Counted from the first letter of the stretch, positions 27,209 through 37,537 are shown. The stretch is DNA of 64,000 bases from Streptomyces kaniharaensis (GCF_009569385.1 NZ_WBOF01000001.1:1302001-1366000); one strand, 5' to 3'. Notes: generated by a model from the letters alone, not told the origin. Numbers and translations are program-made.

Positions 27209-28123
27209 TCAGCGCCGGTGCAGACCGAGGTTCTGGTAGATCTCCAGCGTCGCCGTCGAGTGGTTGAGCGTGATGAAGTGCAGGCCCGGCGCGCCCTCGG
27301 CGAGGAGGCGTTCGGCCATCGCGGTGGCGTGTTCCATGCCGACCGCGCGCAGCGCCGCCGGGTCGTCGATCGCCGCCCGCAGGCGGGCCTCCAGGTCGGC
27401 GGGGAAGGCCGAGCCGCTGAGCTGCGGGAAGCGCTCCAGCTGCTTGGCGTTGGTGACCGGCATGATCTCCGGGATGATCGGCGCCTCGCAGCCGGCGGCG
27501 GTCACCCGGTCGCGCAGCCGCAGGTAGTCGTCGACCTCGAAGAACATCTGGGTGATCGCGTAGTCGGCGCCCGCGCGGATCTTGCCGACGAAATGCCGGA
27601 TGTCGTCGTCCCAGTTGGTCGAGCGCGGGTGCATGTTCGGCGAGGCCGCGACGCCGACGCAGAAGTCGCCGATGCCCTTGATCAGCTCCACCAGCTCGTA
27701 GGCGTAGGTGACGCCGTCGGGGTGCTTGATCCAGTCGGCCATCGGGTCGCCGGGCGGGTCGCCGCGGACGGCGAGGACGTTGCGGACGCCCTGGTCGGCG
27801 TACTGGCCGATGATGTTGCGCAGTTCGGCGATCGAGTGGTCGACGGCGGTCAGGTGGGCGACCGGGGTCAGGGTGGTCTCGGTGGCGATCCGACCGACCA
27901 TGTTGACGGTGCGCTCGCGCGAGGAGCCGCCGGCTCCGTACGTCATGCAGACGAAGTTCGGGTCGAGCGGTTCGAGCCGCCGGATGGCGTCCCAGAGCTT
28001 CTGCTCGCCGACCTCGCTGCGCGGGGGCATGAACTCGAAGGAGAAGGACCGCTTTCCGGCCGCCAGCAGCTCGCGGACCGTCAACGCGCGGTCCGATCTG
28101 GTCGACGCGATACCGAGTGCCAT
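27209..28123 (-). CDS. metF: Methylenetetrahydrofolate reductase MetF
   Basis: 304 aa TIM-barrel flavoprotein reducing 5,10-methylene-THF to 5-methyl-THF for methionine synthesis. Motifs: [11 protein letters not shown] near 27 (catalytic Glu in FEFMPP), [15 protein letters not shown] near 58, [14 protein letters not shown] near 112, [12 protein letters not shown] near 155 and [11 protein letters not shown] near 188. ATG at 28123 has no ribosome site, but TAGCCT ends six bases before it, pointing to a leaderless message. Divergent from the polyprenyl synthase gene, as in M. tuberculosis (Rv2172c/Rv2173). Confidence 0.96.
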   Translation of the reverse strand: MALGIASTRSDRALTVRELLAAGKRSFSFEFMPPRSEVGEQKLWDAIRRLEPLDPNFVCMTYGAGGSSRERTVNMVGRIATETTLTPVAHLTAVDHSIAELRNIIGQYADQGVRNVLAVRGDPPGDPMADWIKHPDGVTYAYELVELIKGIGDFCVGVAASPNMHPRSTNWDDDIRHFVGKIRAGADYAITQMFFEVDDYLRLRDRVTAAGCEAPIIPEIMPVTNAKQLERFPQLSGSAFPADLEARLRAAIDDPAALRAVGMEHATAMAERLLAEGAPGLHFITLNHSTATLEIYQNLGLHRR

Positions 28124-28129
28124 GCTGGC

Positions 28130-28135
28130 AGGCTA
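28130..28135 (-). promoter_or_regulatory. -10 box for a leaderless metF transcript (candidate)
   Basis: TAGCCT on the minus strand ending six bases before the metF ATG. The -35 region is weak. No riboswitch-like structure is seen in the 28124-28296 gap. Confidence 0.45.
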
Positions 28136-28296
28136 TCCGTCGACCCGGGGGCCCGGACACCTTGGTTCCACGGATTGAGACAAACGGTGGACGACATTCC
28201 ACTACCTGCCGGCAGCCCGTCCGCCCTGCTCGCACGGCTGTTCCCCGGCCGCCCCGCTACGCTTGCTGCACCCCAAGCGAACCGCGGAGCCTCATC

Positions 28297-29403
28297 GTGA
28301 CCTCGTCCAGCAACCGGCCGGCCAACCCCATTGACGTGGAGGAGGTCCGCGCGCGCGTGAACGCCGCCCTCGTCGCGTTCATGGACGGCCAGTCCGCGCT
28401 GCTCGGCAAGATCTCGCCCCAGCTGGTGCCCGCCTCCGACGCCCTGCGCGACTTCCTGCTGGACGGCGGCAAGCGGCTGCGCCCGGCCTTCTGCTACTGG
28501 GGCTGGCGCGGCGCCGGCGGCGCGGCCGAGAGCGAGGGGATCGCCAACGCGGCGGCGGCCCTGGAGCTGCTGCAGGCGAGCGCGCTCGTCCACGACGACC
28601 TGATGGACCGCAGCGACACCCGCCGCGGCCTGCCCTCGATCCACCGCCGCTTCGAAGCGCTGCACCGTGAGCGCGGCTGGCGCGGCGACCGCGAGCAGTA
28701 CGGCGCCTCGGCGGCGGTGCTGCTCGGCGACCTGCTGCTGATCTGGTGCGACGAGCTGTTCCTGCGCTCCGGCCTGGAGCCGGCCGCCGTCCTGGCCGCC
28801 AAGCCGGTGTTCGACCTGATGCGCACCGAGGTCATGGTCGGCCAGTACCTGGACGTGCTGGAGCCGGTGGCCGGCGACTCGACGGACGAGGGCGCGCTGG
28901 ACCGGGCGCAGACGGTGCTGCACTACAAGTCGGCGAAGTACACGATCGAGCGCCCGCTCCAGGTCGGCGCGCTGCTGGCCGGCGCCCCGCCGGAGCTGGT
29001 CGAGGCGTACGGGGCGTTCGGGCTGCCGCTGGGCGAGGCGTTCCAGCTGCGGGACGACCTGCTCGGCGTCTTCGGCGACCCGGCGGTCACCGGCAAGCCG
29101 GCCGGCGACGATCTGCGCGAGGGCAAGCGCACCCTGCTGGTCGCGCACGCGATGCGCGGGCTGTCGGCCGCCGACGCGCGCCACCTCGACGAACGGCTCG
29201 GCGCGCCGGACCTGGCGCCCGAGGAGGTCGCCGGGCTGCGCGAGCTGGTCGCCCGCAGCGGGGCGCCGGAGCTGGTGGAGCGCCGGATCGACGAGCTGAT
29301 GCGCCAGGCGCTGGACGCTCTGGCGGCGGCGCCGCTGGTGGACGAGCGGGCCCGCGCGGTGCTGCTGGCACTGGCCGAGGCCGCCACCGTCCGCAAGTAC
29401 TGA
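28297..29403 (+). CDS. Polyprenyl (geranylgeranyl) diphosphate synthase
   Basis: 368 aa trans-prenyltransferase. GTG at 28297 with GGAG upstream. Seen: GGKRLRPAF near 57-65, first Asp-rich motif HDDLMD at 99-104, KSAKYTIERPL near 210, and second Asp-rich motif FQLRDDLLGVFGD near 248, then GDDLREGKRTLLV. Small residues sit just before the first motif, which favours a C20 or longer product. Homologous in place to IdsA2 (Rv2173). It may supply C20/C30 precursors, for example to the desaturase-like enzyme nearby, but that link is only inferred. Confidence 0.93.
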   Translation: MTSSSNRPANPIDVEEVRARVNAALVAFMDGQSALLGKISPQLVPASDALRDFLLDGGKRLRPAFCYWGWRGAGGAAESEGIANAAAALELLQASALVHDDLMDRSDTRRGLPSIHRRFEALHRERGWRGDREQYGASAAVLLGDLLLIWCDELFLRSGLEPAAVLAAKPVFDLMRTEVMVGQYLDVLEPVAGDSTDEGALDRAQTVLHYKSAKYTIERPLQVGALLAGAPPELVEAYGAFGLPLGEAFQLRDDLLGVFGDPAVTGKPAGDDLREGKRTLLVAHAMRGLSAADARHLDERLGAPDLAPEEVAGLRELVARSGAPELVERRIDELMRQALDALAAAPLVDERARAVLLALAEAATVRKY

Positions 29404-29457
29404 GCACGTGCGTCAGCACTGAGCTCGTACGGGGAACGGTGACGGCCCCGGTGGGGG

Positions 29458-30105
29458 TCAGGCCGAGCGCAGCCGCCGGGACAGCTCGGCGGCTGCCGCC
29501 CGCGGGTCGTCGGCGGCGGTGATGGCCCGCACCACGACGATCCGGCGGGCTCCGGCCGCCAGCACCTCGTCGACGTTGCCGAGGTCGATGCCGCCGATGG
29601 CGAACCACGGCCGGTCGGTGGGCTGCTCGGCCGCGTACGAGACCAGGCCGAGGCCCGGCGCCGGGCGGCCCGGCTTGGTCGGGGTCGGCCAGACCGGGCC
29701 GGTGCAGAAGTAGTCCACGCCCGGCTCGGCGATCGCCGCGTCCACCTCGGACTCGGCGTGGCAGGACCGGCCGATCAGCACGTCGTCGCCGAGGATCGCC
29801 CGGGCGGCCGGCACCGGCAGGTCGTCCTGCCCGAGGTGCAGCACGTCCGGCCGGGCCGCGTGGGCGACGTCGGCGCGGTCGTTGACCGCCAGCAGCTTGC
29901 CGTGGCGGCGGCAGGCGTCCGCGAAGACCTCCAGGGCCGCCAGCTCCTGCTTCGCCTCCAGGCCCTTGTCCCGCAGCTGGACGATGTCCACCCCGCCGGC
30001 CAGCGCCTCGTCCAGGAACTCGGCCAGGTCGCCCTGCTCGCGACGGGCGTCGGTGCACAGGTAGAGCCTGGCGTCGGCCAGGCGCGCCCGCGGGCCGCTG
30101 GTCAC
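29458..30105 (-). CDS. thiE: Thiamine-phosphate synthase ThiE
   Basis: 215 aa TIM barrel joining HMP-PP and thiazole phosphate. GTG at 30105 overlaps the upstream stop (GTGA). Seen: [10 protein letters not shown] near 33-42 (QLRDK binds HMP-PP), [11 protein letters not shown] near 64-74, [10 protein letters not shown] near 81 and [13 protein letters not shown] near 101, [13 protein letters not shown] near 125, [12 protein letters not shown] near 160. The longer in-frame frame to 30207 belongs to no homologue. The thiazole genes thiO-S-G lie 1.8 kb away on the other strand. Confidence 0.95.
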   Translation of the reverse strand: MTSGPRARLADARLYLCTDARREQGDLAEFLDEALAGGVDIVQLRDKGLEAKQELAALEVFADACRRHGKLLAVNDRADVAHAARPDVLHLGQDDLPVPAARAILGDDVLIGRSCHAESEVDAAIAEPGVDYFCTGPVWPTPTKPGRPAPGLGLVSYAAEQPTDRPWFAIGGIDLGNVDEVLAAGARRIVVVRAITAADDPRAAAAELSRRLRSA

Positions 30106-30467
30106 AGGGCCATCGCCTGGGCGCGCCGCTTGACCTCGGTGGCCCGGTTCTCCCACAGCGCCTGCATCGGGGTGCCCGGCAGCGACGGGTCCTCGGTGAA
30201 CAGCCACTCCAGGATCTCGTCGTCGCTGAACCCGCTGTCGCGCAGCACGGTCAGCAGGCCGACCAGGTGCTTGACCGGGCCGGTCTCGTCGATGAACGCG
30301 GCCGGGACCTGCAGCGACTTGTTCGGGCCGCGGCGGACGGCGATCAGGTCACCCTTCTTGACCATGTTGCGCACCTCGGTGACCAGCACACCCCACTGCT
30401 CAGAGATGTCGGGCAGGTACAGCCACTCGGGGACCAGGGCGTCAATCTTGGCTTCGATCTCACTCAC
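30102..30467 (-). CDS. Rv2175c family DNA-binding protein
   Basis: 121 aa; GTG at 30467. Winged-helix-type N-terminal domain ([31 protein letters not shown]) and helical C-terminal domain ([24 protein letters not shown]) as in M. tuberculosis Rv2175c. In M. tuberculosis this protein binds DNA and is a substrate of the kinase PknL, encoded next door; here a PknL-type kinase lies 3.8 kb away and is frameshifted. Coupled to thiE by a four-base overlap. Target promoters unknown. Confidence 0.9.
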   Translation of the reverse strand: MSEIEAKIDALVPEWLYLPDISEQWGVLVTEVRNMVKKGDLIAVRRGPNKSLQVPAAFIDETGPVKHLVGLLTVLRDSGFSDDEILEWLFTEDPSLPGTPMQALWENRATEVKRRAQAMAL

Positions 30468-30514
30468 GGCACCAGACTGCCACCTCCACGGCCCGGCGCG
30501 CACCAAGGGGCCGG

Positions 30515-30540
30515 GTCAGAGGGCGTCAGAGGGCGTCAGA
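30515..30540. repeat. Decanucleotide tandem repeat across a stop codon
   Basis: GTCAGAGGGC twice, followed by GTCAGA. The minus-strand TGA at 30538-30536 terminates the flavoprotein gene and is repeated at 10-base steps (30528, 30518), which places one stop in each reading frame. Confidence 0.85.
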
Positions 30541-31729
30541 GTGCCGCCGACTTCAGCGGCACGGCCGGATCCGCCGCCCGGGCCGGGTCCAGCGCGGTGC
30601 CGCGCTCGATCAGCCGCCGGCCCTGGGTGAGGTCACGCGGACGGTCGACGGCCAGCAGCGCGGTCGGCACGCCGTCGCGCAGCCACAGCACGGCCCAGGA
30701 CGGGTCCTGCGGCGAGCCGCGCCACAGCAGCTCGTCGCCCTCGGCGTGCCGGCCCGCGTACTGCACCATCCGGCCGAACTGCTCCGACCAGAAGTACGGC
30801 ACCGGGTCGTACGGCGCGTCCGCCCCGAGGACGGAGGCGGCCGCGGCCTCGCCGGACTGCAGCGCGTGGTCCCAGTGCTGGACGGCCAGCCGGGCACCGG
30901 AGCGGGCGGAGGGGTAGCTGATGCAGTCGCCGGCCGCGAGGACGCCCGGCAGGCTGGTGCGCAGGTGCTCGTCCACCAGCACGGCGCCCGTCGCGTCCAG
31001 CTCGACGCCGGAGCCGGCCAGCCAGTCGGTCGCGGGCCGGGCGCCGATGCCGACCACCACGAGATCCGCCGGCAGGTGCGCGCCGTCCGCCAGCAGCACC
31101 GACCCGGACTCGACGGCGGCGACGCCGACCCCGCAGCGCAGGTCCACACCCGCCTCGGCGTACCAGGCCGCCATCGCCGTGCCGACCTCGGTCGGCAGCG
31201 CGCCGGGGACGGGCGCCGGGCCCGCCTCGACGACGGTCACCTCGCAGCCGGCCGCGCGGGCGGCGGTGGACACCTCGGCGCCGATCCAGCCGGCGCCGAC
31301 CAGCACCAGGCGGAGGCCGGGCCGGAGCAGCGCCCGCAGCGCCAGCGCGTCGTCCAGGGTGTGCAGCAGGTGCGCACGCTCGGCTCCGGGCAGGGCGCGC
31401 GGGGCGGCGCCGGTGGCGATCACCAGCGCGCCGAACGGCAGGTCGCCGCCGTCGGTGTGCAGCACGCCCGGGGTGAGGCCGGTGGCCCGGCGGCCGGTGA
31501 GCAGCTCGACGCCCAGGTGCGGGAAGTCGATGTCCAGGGTGGTCGCGTCGGCCTTGCCGAGCAGGACGTCCTTGGAGAGCGGCGGCCGGTCGTACGGCGC
31601 GTGCGGCTCCTCGCCGACCAGGACGATCCGCCCCTGCCACCCGCCGCGCCGCAGCCCCAGGGCGCACTGCGCGCCCGCCAGCCCGGCTCCGACGACGACC
31701 ACCTGATCCGTTCCGCTCAGCTCTGCCAC
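30536..31729 (-). CDS. Ferredoxin reductase-like FAD/NAD(P)-dependent oxidoreductase
   Basis: 397 aa. FAD fold VVVVGAGLAGAQCALGLRR near 10, PYDRPPLSK near 45 typical of rhodocoxin/putidaredoxin-reductase types, ATG motif VIATGAAPRALPG near 105, NAD(P) fold LVLVGAGWIGAEVSTAAR near 140, and GD motif GVLAAGDCISYP near 265. The C-terminal domain (PYFWSEQFGRMVQYAG) is that of ferredoxin reductases of P450 or dioxygenase systems. No partner ferredoxin or P450 is next to it. GTG at 31729 is preceded at six bases by TACAGT, suggesting a leaderless transcript. Confidence 0.92.
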   Translation of the reverse strand: MAELSGTDQVVVVGAGLAGAQCALGLRRGGWQGRIVLVGEEPHAPYDRPPLSKDVLLGKADATTLDIDFPHLGVELLTGRRATGLTPGVLHTDGGDLPFGALVIATGAAPRALPGAERAHLLHTLDDALALRALLRPGLRLVLVGAGWIGAEVSTAARAAGCEVTVVEAGPAPVPGALPTEVGTAMAAWYAEAGVDLRCGVGVAAVESGSVLLADGAHLPADLVVVGIGARPATDWLAGSGVELDATGAVLVDEHLRTSLPGVLAAGDCISYPSARSGARLAVQHWDHALQSGEAAAASVLGADAPYDPVPYFWSEQFGRMVQYAGRHAEGDELLWRGSPQDPSWAVLWLRDGVPTALLAVDRPRDLTQGRRLIERGTALDPARAADPAVPLKSAAL

Positions 31730-31735
31730 GCCGTC

Positions 31736-31741
31736 ACTGTA
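31736..31741 (-). promoter_or_regulatory. -10 box for a leaderless flavoprotein transcript (candidate)
   Basis: TACAGT on the minus strand, six bases before the GTG at 31729. There is no Shine-Dalgarno sequence. Confidence 0.4.
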
Positions 31742-31828
31742 CTCAGCGCCGTCCGCGGCCCGACCGGCCCGTCCGCCCCTCGTACGCGTCTTCGGCCGGT
31801 CCGGGCCCCGGAGTTAAGGTGGGGGCAC

Positions 31829-31922
31829 CATCACGGGAGCCCGGCGTACCGGGCTGAGAGGCGGGCTGACACGGCCTGCGACCGTCCGAACCTGATCCGG
31901 GTCATACCGGCGAAGGGAGAAG
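31829..31922 (+). ncRNA. TPP riboswitch (THI element)
   Basis: Conserved THI-box blocks in order: ACGGGAGCCC start, CTGAGA at 31854-31859, and the 3' block CTGATCCGGGTCATACCGGCGAAGGGA near 31891-31917 given here by its key parts (CTGATC, GGGTCATACCGG, CGAAGGGA). It lies directly upstream of thiO-thiS-thiG. TPP binding is expected to close the ribosome site AGAGGAG at 31921-31927, which lies just beyond the aptamer. Confidence 0.95.
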
Positions 31923-31929
31923 AGGAGCT

Positions 31930-33110
31930 TTGACACGCTTGGCACGGGGCGCGCAAGCCGACGTGCTGGTGATCGGCGGGGGCGTCATCGGCCTCGCCGT
32001 CGCCTGGCGGGCGGCGCAGCGCGGTCTGAGGAAAGTCGTCGTGGTCGATCCGTCCCCCGGCGGCGGGGCCGCCCACGTCGCGGCCGGGATGCTCGCCCCG
32101 GTCACCGAGCTGCAGTACGGCGAGGAACCGCTGCTGCGCCTGGGCATGGCGTCGAACGAGCGGTACGCGTCCTTCGTCGCCGAACTCACCGAGGCGAGCG
32201 GCGGCGAGGACACCGGCTACCGGCGGTGCGGCACCCTCGCCGTCGCGCTGGACTCGGACGACCGCGAGGAGCTGCGCGAGCTGCACGCCTTCCACCAACG
32301 GCTGGGCCTCGACTCGACCTGGCTGACCGGCCGGGAGGCCCGCAGGCTGGAGCCGATGCTCGCCCCCGGCGTCCGCGGCGGCCTGCACGTGGCCGACGAT
32401 CACCAGGTGGACGGCCGCCGGCTGCTGAAGGCACTGATCTTCGCCTGCGAGCGTGCGAACGTCGTGATCCACCGCGCCGAGGCCGTCGAGCTGCTGGTCG
32501 AGGACCGCCGCGCGGTCGGCGCCCGGCTCTCGACCCTGGAGACCGTCACCGCCGACCAGATCGTCCTCGCCGCCGGCCCGTACAGCCACCGGCTCCCCGG
32601 TCTGCCGGAGGGCGTGCTGCCGGCGATCCGTCCGGTGAAGGGACAGATCCTACGGCTGCGGATCCCGGAGGCGTACCGGCCGTTCCTTTCCCGCAACGTC
32701 CGCGCGGTGGTGCGCGGGCAGCACCTGTACCTGGTGCCCCGGGAGAACGGCGAGCTGGTCATCGGCGCGACCACCGAGGAGCAGGGTTACGACACCACCG
32801 TCACCGCCGGCGGGGTGTACGAACTGCTGCGGGACGCCCACGAGTTGGTACCGGGGATCACCGAACTGCCGCTGGTGGAGACCTCGGCCGGGCTGCGGCC
32901 GGGCTCGCCGGACAACGCGCCGCTGCTCGGGCCGACCGAACTCCCCGGTCTGGTCGCCGCGACCGGCCACTACCGCAACGGCGTGCTGCTCACCCCGGTG
33001 ACCGCCGACCTGGTCGCCGAGTACCTGGCGACCGGTGAAGTACCCGATCTCGCAAGGCCGTTCACGCCCGCCCGGTTCTCCCCCGCCCGCCCCACCACGA
33101 AGGCCCACGC

Positions 33111-33114
<4 letters not shown>
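31930..33114 (+). CDS. thiO: Glycine oxidase ThiO
   Basis: 394 aa FAD-dependent D-amino-acid oxidase-type enzyme supplying dehydroglycine for the thiazole of thiamine. FAD fold VLVIGGGVIGLAVAWRAAQRG near 12-32, AAGMLAPVTE near 55, HQVDGRRLLKAL near 160, and GLRPGSPDNAPLLG near 325 with ATGHYRNGVLLTP. The start is a TTG at 31930, two bases after AGAGGAG, an unusually short spacing; AAGGGAG a little further up could serve instead. Its stop overlaps thiS (ATGA). Controlled by the TPP riboswitch. Confidence 0.95.
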
Positions 33115-34141
<1,027 letters not shown>

Positions 34142-34174
34142 GGGCATGACGCGTCACAAGCCGGGCACAGATGG

Positions 34175-34198
34175 CCCCGGAGGCAATGCCCTCCGGGG
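34175..34198 (+). terminator. Terminator of the thiO-thiS-thiG operon
   Basis: CCCCGGAGG, six-base loop, CCTCCGGGG, followed by TCTTCC. It ends 20 bases before the kinase -10 box. Confidence 0.8.
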
Positions 34199-34218
34199 TC
34201 TTCCGGTCCACACCTCAC

Positions 34219-34230
34219 TAGACTCGCCCG
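34219..34230 (+). promoter_or_regulatory. -10 box for a leaderless kinase transcript (candidate)
   Basis: TAGACT at 34219-34224, six bases, then the GTG start. The whole block TAGACTCGCCCG closely resembles that before the carbonic anhydrase gene and the trp leader. Confidence 0.5.
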
Positions 34231-36127
34231 GTGGACGTCACTCCTCCCCCTCGCAAGCGAGAGGGCTCCTCACTCGGATCCGAAGACCCTCATGACGGCC
34301 AAGCCCTGACCGCTGCCCGTGGACAGGTCACCGACAGTATCCAAGTGGTGCACACATTGTCAGATCCTCTGATCGGTACCCTGCTCGACGGCCGGTACCG
34401 GGTCGACCAGCGCATCGCGACCGGTGGGATGTCCACGGTCTACCGGGGCACCGACACCCGCCTCGACCGCGTGCTCGCGCTCAAGGTGATGCACCCCGAC
34501 CTCGCCGGGGACGAGGGCTTCACCGCCCGGTTCATCCGCGAGGCCAAGGCGGTCGCCCGGCTCACCCACCCGAACGTGGTCAACGTCTTCGACCAGGGCG
34601 CCGACGGCGGGAACGTTTTCCTCGCCATGGAGTACGTGCCCGGCCGCACCCTGCGCGAGCTGCTGCGCGACCGCGGTGCGCTGTCGATCCGGGCCGCCCT
34701 GGACGTCCTGGAGCCGGTCCTCGCCGCGCTCGGCGCCGCGCACCGGGCCGGGCTGGTCCACCGGGACGTCAAGCCGGAGAACGTGCTGATCACCGACGGC
34801 GGCCTGGTGAAGGTCGCCGACTTTCGGCCTGGTCCGGGTGCTGGGCACCGCCGACGGCCAGCCCACCTCGACGTCCACCGCGACCGGCGGCACCGTCATG
34901 GGCACCGTCTCCTACCTGGCGCCCGAGCAGATCCTCCCGGACGCCCCCACCGACCAGCGCGTCGACGTCTACGCGGCCGGCATCCTGCTGTACGAGATGC
35001 TCACCGGCCGGCGCCCGCACACCGGCGACAACCCCGTCCAGGTCATGTACAAGCACCTGCACGAGGACGTCCCCGCGCCGTCGCTCGCCGTCCCGTCCGT
35101 GACCCCGGCGCTGGACGCGATAGTGGCCGGCGCCTGCGCCCGCACCCCGGACGCCCGCCCGTACGACGCGGTCGAGCTCCTGGCCGCCCTCCAGCGGGTC
35201 CGCCGCGCACTCACCCCGGAGGAGCTGGACGCGGAGCCGCCGGCCTCCACGCGGACGAGCCCCCGCTACCCGACCAGCGAGCCGACCTCGGTGATCCAGC
35301 CGCTCCCCCAGCCGGCCGCGCCGCCGGCCGAGCGCACCAGCGTGCTGGACGTCCCGCCGGAGCTGATGGACCAGCTGCTGGTCGAGCCCCGCCCGTACAA
35401 CGAGCCCACCCCGGTGCGCCCGAACCGCCCGAGCCGGCTGCGCCGGATCCCCCGCAAGCCGCTGATCTGGGCGTCCGCGCTGACCGCCCTGGTGCTGGTG
35501 ATCGGCGGCGCCTCGTACGGGTTGTCCGAGGCGCTGTACGCCCCGGTGCCCGGCGTGCTCGGCAAGGACCGGTCCGAGGCGCAGCGGATCCTGGACAAGG
35601 AGGGCATGCACGGCCGGTTCGTCGAGGCGTTCAGCGAGAGCGTGCCGTCCGGCCAGGTGATCTCCACCGACCCCGGGGTGGGCACCAAGGCCCGTAAGAG
35701 CGACACCGTGACGGTGACCGTCTCCAAGGGCCCGAAGCGGATCGCCGTGCCGGACGTCGCGGGCAAGCCCTCCGACCAGGCCGCCGCCGCGCTGACCGGC
35801 GTGCAGCTGGCCAAGGGCTCGGTGACCGAGACGTTCAACGACACCGTTCCGGAGGGCGCGGTGATCAGCAGCTCGCCGGCCGCCGGCCAGCAGGTGCCGG
35901 AGAACACCCCGGTCTCGCTGGTGGTCAGCAAGGGCATGGTGCCGGTCCCGGACGTCACCGGGATGACCAAGGACGCCGCGGAGAAGGCGCTGGCGGCGGC
36001 CGGGTTCACGATGCAGACGAGCGGGGTGAACCTGTTCGGCAGCGGCAGGGCGACCGGCCAGTCCCCCGCGGCCGGCGAGCGCCGCCCGCAGCGCACCGTG
36101 GTGACGGTCAGCTTCCCCTGGTTCTGA
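34231..36127 (+). pseudogene. PknL-type Ser/Thr kinase with PASTA domains, broken by a +1 frameshift
   Basis: As read, the frame from the GTG at 34231 encodes the kinase N-lobe (Gly-loop near 50, LALKVMHP with the catalytic Lys, HRDVKPENVL catalytic loop) up to Asp-Phe at 197-198. Then TTTCGG replaces TTCGGC: one extra T at 34822-34824, so the frame leaves the DFG motif and runs to a chance stop at 35697. The downstream frame, to 36127, continues LVRVLGT, the APEQ motif, the C-lobe, one membrane helix (KPLIWASALTALVLVIGGAS) and three PASTA repeats ending VTVSFPWF. If repaired, the product is about 630 aa, like M. tuberculosis PknL. It could be an assembly error, a real mutation or a slip site. 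Confidence 0.9.
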
Positions 36128-36175
36128 GGGGTCCCGAGAAGGTCCTGAGGGTTTCTGAGGGGACCGCCGGCAGGG

Positions 36176-36805
36176 TCAGCGCAGCGGGCCGTCGCCCGGC
36201 TCCTCCTGGTAGGAGTAGCGCTGCTCGCGCCACGGGTCCGCGAGGTTGTGGTAGCCGCGCTCCTCCCAGAAGCCGCGGCGGTCGGCCCGCATGTACTCGA
36301 CCGCGCGCACCCACTTAGGGCCCTTCCAGGCGTAAAGCTGCGGGACGATCAGCCGCACCGGGAAGCCGTGTTCGACGGTCAGCGGCTCGCCGTTGCGGTG
36401 GGTGGCGAAGATCGTGCGCGGGTCGGCGAAGTCGGCCAGCCGGAGGTTGGCGCTGTAGCCGTACTCGGCCCAGACCATGACGTGGGTGACGCCGGGCGCC
36501 GGGGGCACCAGGTCGAGGACGGCGGCGGCCGGCACGCCAGTCCACTCGTTGCCGAGCATCGAGAACTTCGTGACGCAGTGCAGGTCCGCGCGCACGGTGG
36601 TGCGGGGCAGGGCGTTGAAGGCGGCGAAGTCCCAGCTGTGCTTCTCCGCCGAGGCGGTCGCGCCGAACACCTGGAGTTCCCAGGTCAGCGGCTTGAAGCG
36701 GGGGACGGGCCCGTAGTGCAGCGCGGGCCAGCCTCGCTGGGCGCGCTGCCCCGGGGGGAGCCTCGGGTCAGACGGCGGAAGCGGTTCTTGTTCGGACTGA
36801 CCCAT
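36176..36805 (-). CDS. Molybdopterin-dependent (sulfite oxidase-like) oxidoreductase
   Basis: 209 aa single-domain protein of the SUOX/YedY fold. The Mo-ligand Cys is in VRADLHCVTKFS (about 77); other conserved parts are TWELQVFGAT near 41, VMVWAEYGYSANLRL near 110, and HGFPVRLIVPQLYAWKGPKWV near 150. There is no signal peptide or haem domain, so it is probably cytoplasmic with an unknown electron partner. ATG at 36805 (MGQSEQEPLPP); GGAG is very close before it. Converges on the kinase gene. Confidence 0.88.
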   Translation of the reverse strand: MGQSEQEPLPPSDPRLPPGQRAQRGWPALHYGPVPRFKPLTWELQVFGATASAEKHSWDFAAFNALPRTTVRADLHCVTKFSMLGNEWTGVPAAAVLDLVPPAPGVTHVMVWAEYGYSANLRLADFADPRTIFATHRNGEPLTVEHGFPVRLIVPQLYAWKGPKWVRAVEYMRADRRGFWEERGYHNLADPWREQRYSYQEEPGDGPLR

Positions 36806-37041
36806 GGCTCCATGGTGACAGACGGCGGTCAGGCCCCGGCGCGCGCCCCTTCGCACGAACGCACGCCCGCCCGTACGGGCCAACCGGCACCCCGTATCCA
36901 CTCGAATCGGATATTCCGCCACAAGCCCCGGTGAGTGTGGACTTACTGGAATTTCTTCCCATCGCGGTGCCAGGATGCCGAACGTAGGACTCACCGCAGG
37001 ACCAGGACTCACAGCAGGACAGAGCGCAGGGAGGCAGCGCC

Positions 37042-37521
37042 ATGCAGGGCGATCCAGAGGTCATCGAGTTCCTCAACGAACAGCTCACCGCCGAGCTGAC
37101 CGCGATCAACCAGTACTTCCTCCACGCCAAGATGCAGGAGAACTTCGGCTGGACGAAGCTCGCCGCGTACACCCGGCACGAGTCCTTCGACGAGATGAAG
37201 CACGCCGAGGTGCTCACCGACCGGATCCTCTTCCTGGACGGGCTGCCCAACTACCAGCGGCTGTTCCACGTCCGGATCGGGCAGTCGGTCAAGGAGATGT
37301 TCGAGGCGGACCGCCAGATCGAGGTCGAGGCGATCGACCGGCTCAAGCGCGGGATCGTGGTGATGCGCGCCAAGAACGACGTCACCTCGGCGAACATCTT
37401 CGAGGACATCCTCGCCGACGAGGAGCACCACATCGACTACCTCGACACCCAGCTGGAGCTCCTGGAGAAGCTCGGCGAGGCGCTCTACCTCGCCCAGCTG
37501 ATCGAGCAGCCGGAGTCCTGA
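37042..37521 (+). CDS. bfr: Bacterioferritin
   Basis: 159 aa, four-helix haem ferritin forming 24-mers that oxidise and store iron. All ferroxidase ligands are present: E18, E51, H54, E94, E127 and H130; the haem ligand is M52. Length is exact for the family. Faces the bfd gene convergently with only a 16-base gap, which contains a CCCGCGCGGG palindrome. The promoter must lie in 36806-37041; no clear iron box is seen there. Confidence 0.97.
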   Translation: MQGDPEVIEFLNEQLTAELTAINQYFLHAKMQENFGWTKLAAYTRHESFDEMKHAEVLTDRILFLDGLPNYQRLFHVRIGQSVKEMFEADRQIEVEAIDRLKRGIVVMRAKNDVTSANIFEDILADEEHHIDYLDTQLELLEKLGEALYLAQLIEQPES

Positions 37522-37537
37522 GCCCCCGCGCGGGCGG

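Noticed and set aside
28257..28262. TACGCT as another leaderless -10 box for the polyprenyl synthase
   Set aside because: It lies 34 bases before the GTG, which has its own GGAG; an ordinary led transcript is more likely.
36123..36160. Three TCTGAGGG-like copies between the kinase and the molybdopterin gene
   Set aside because: Short, imperfect and without stable hairpin; not enough for a terminator or operator call.
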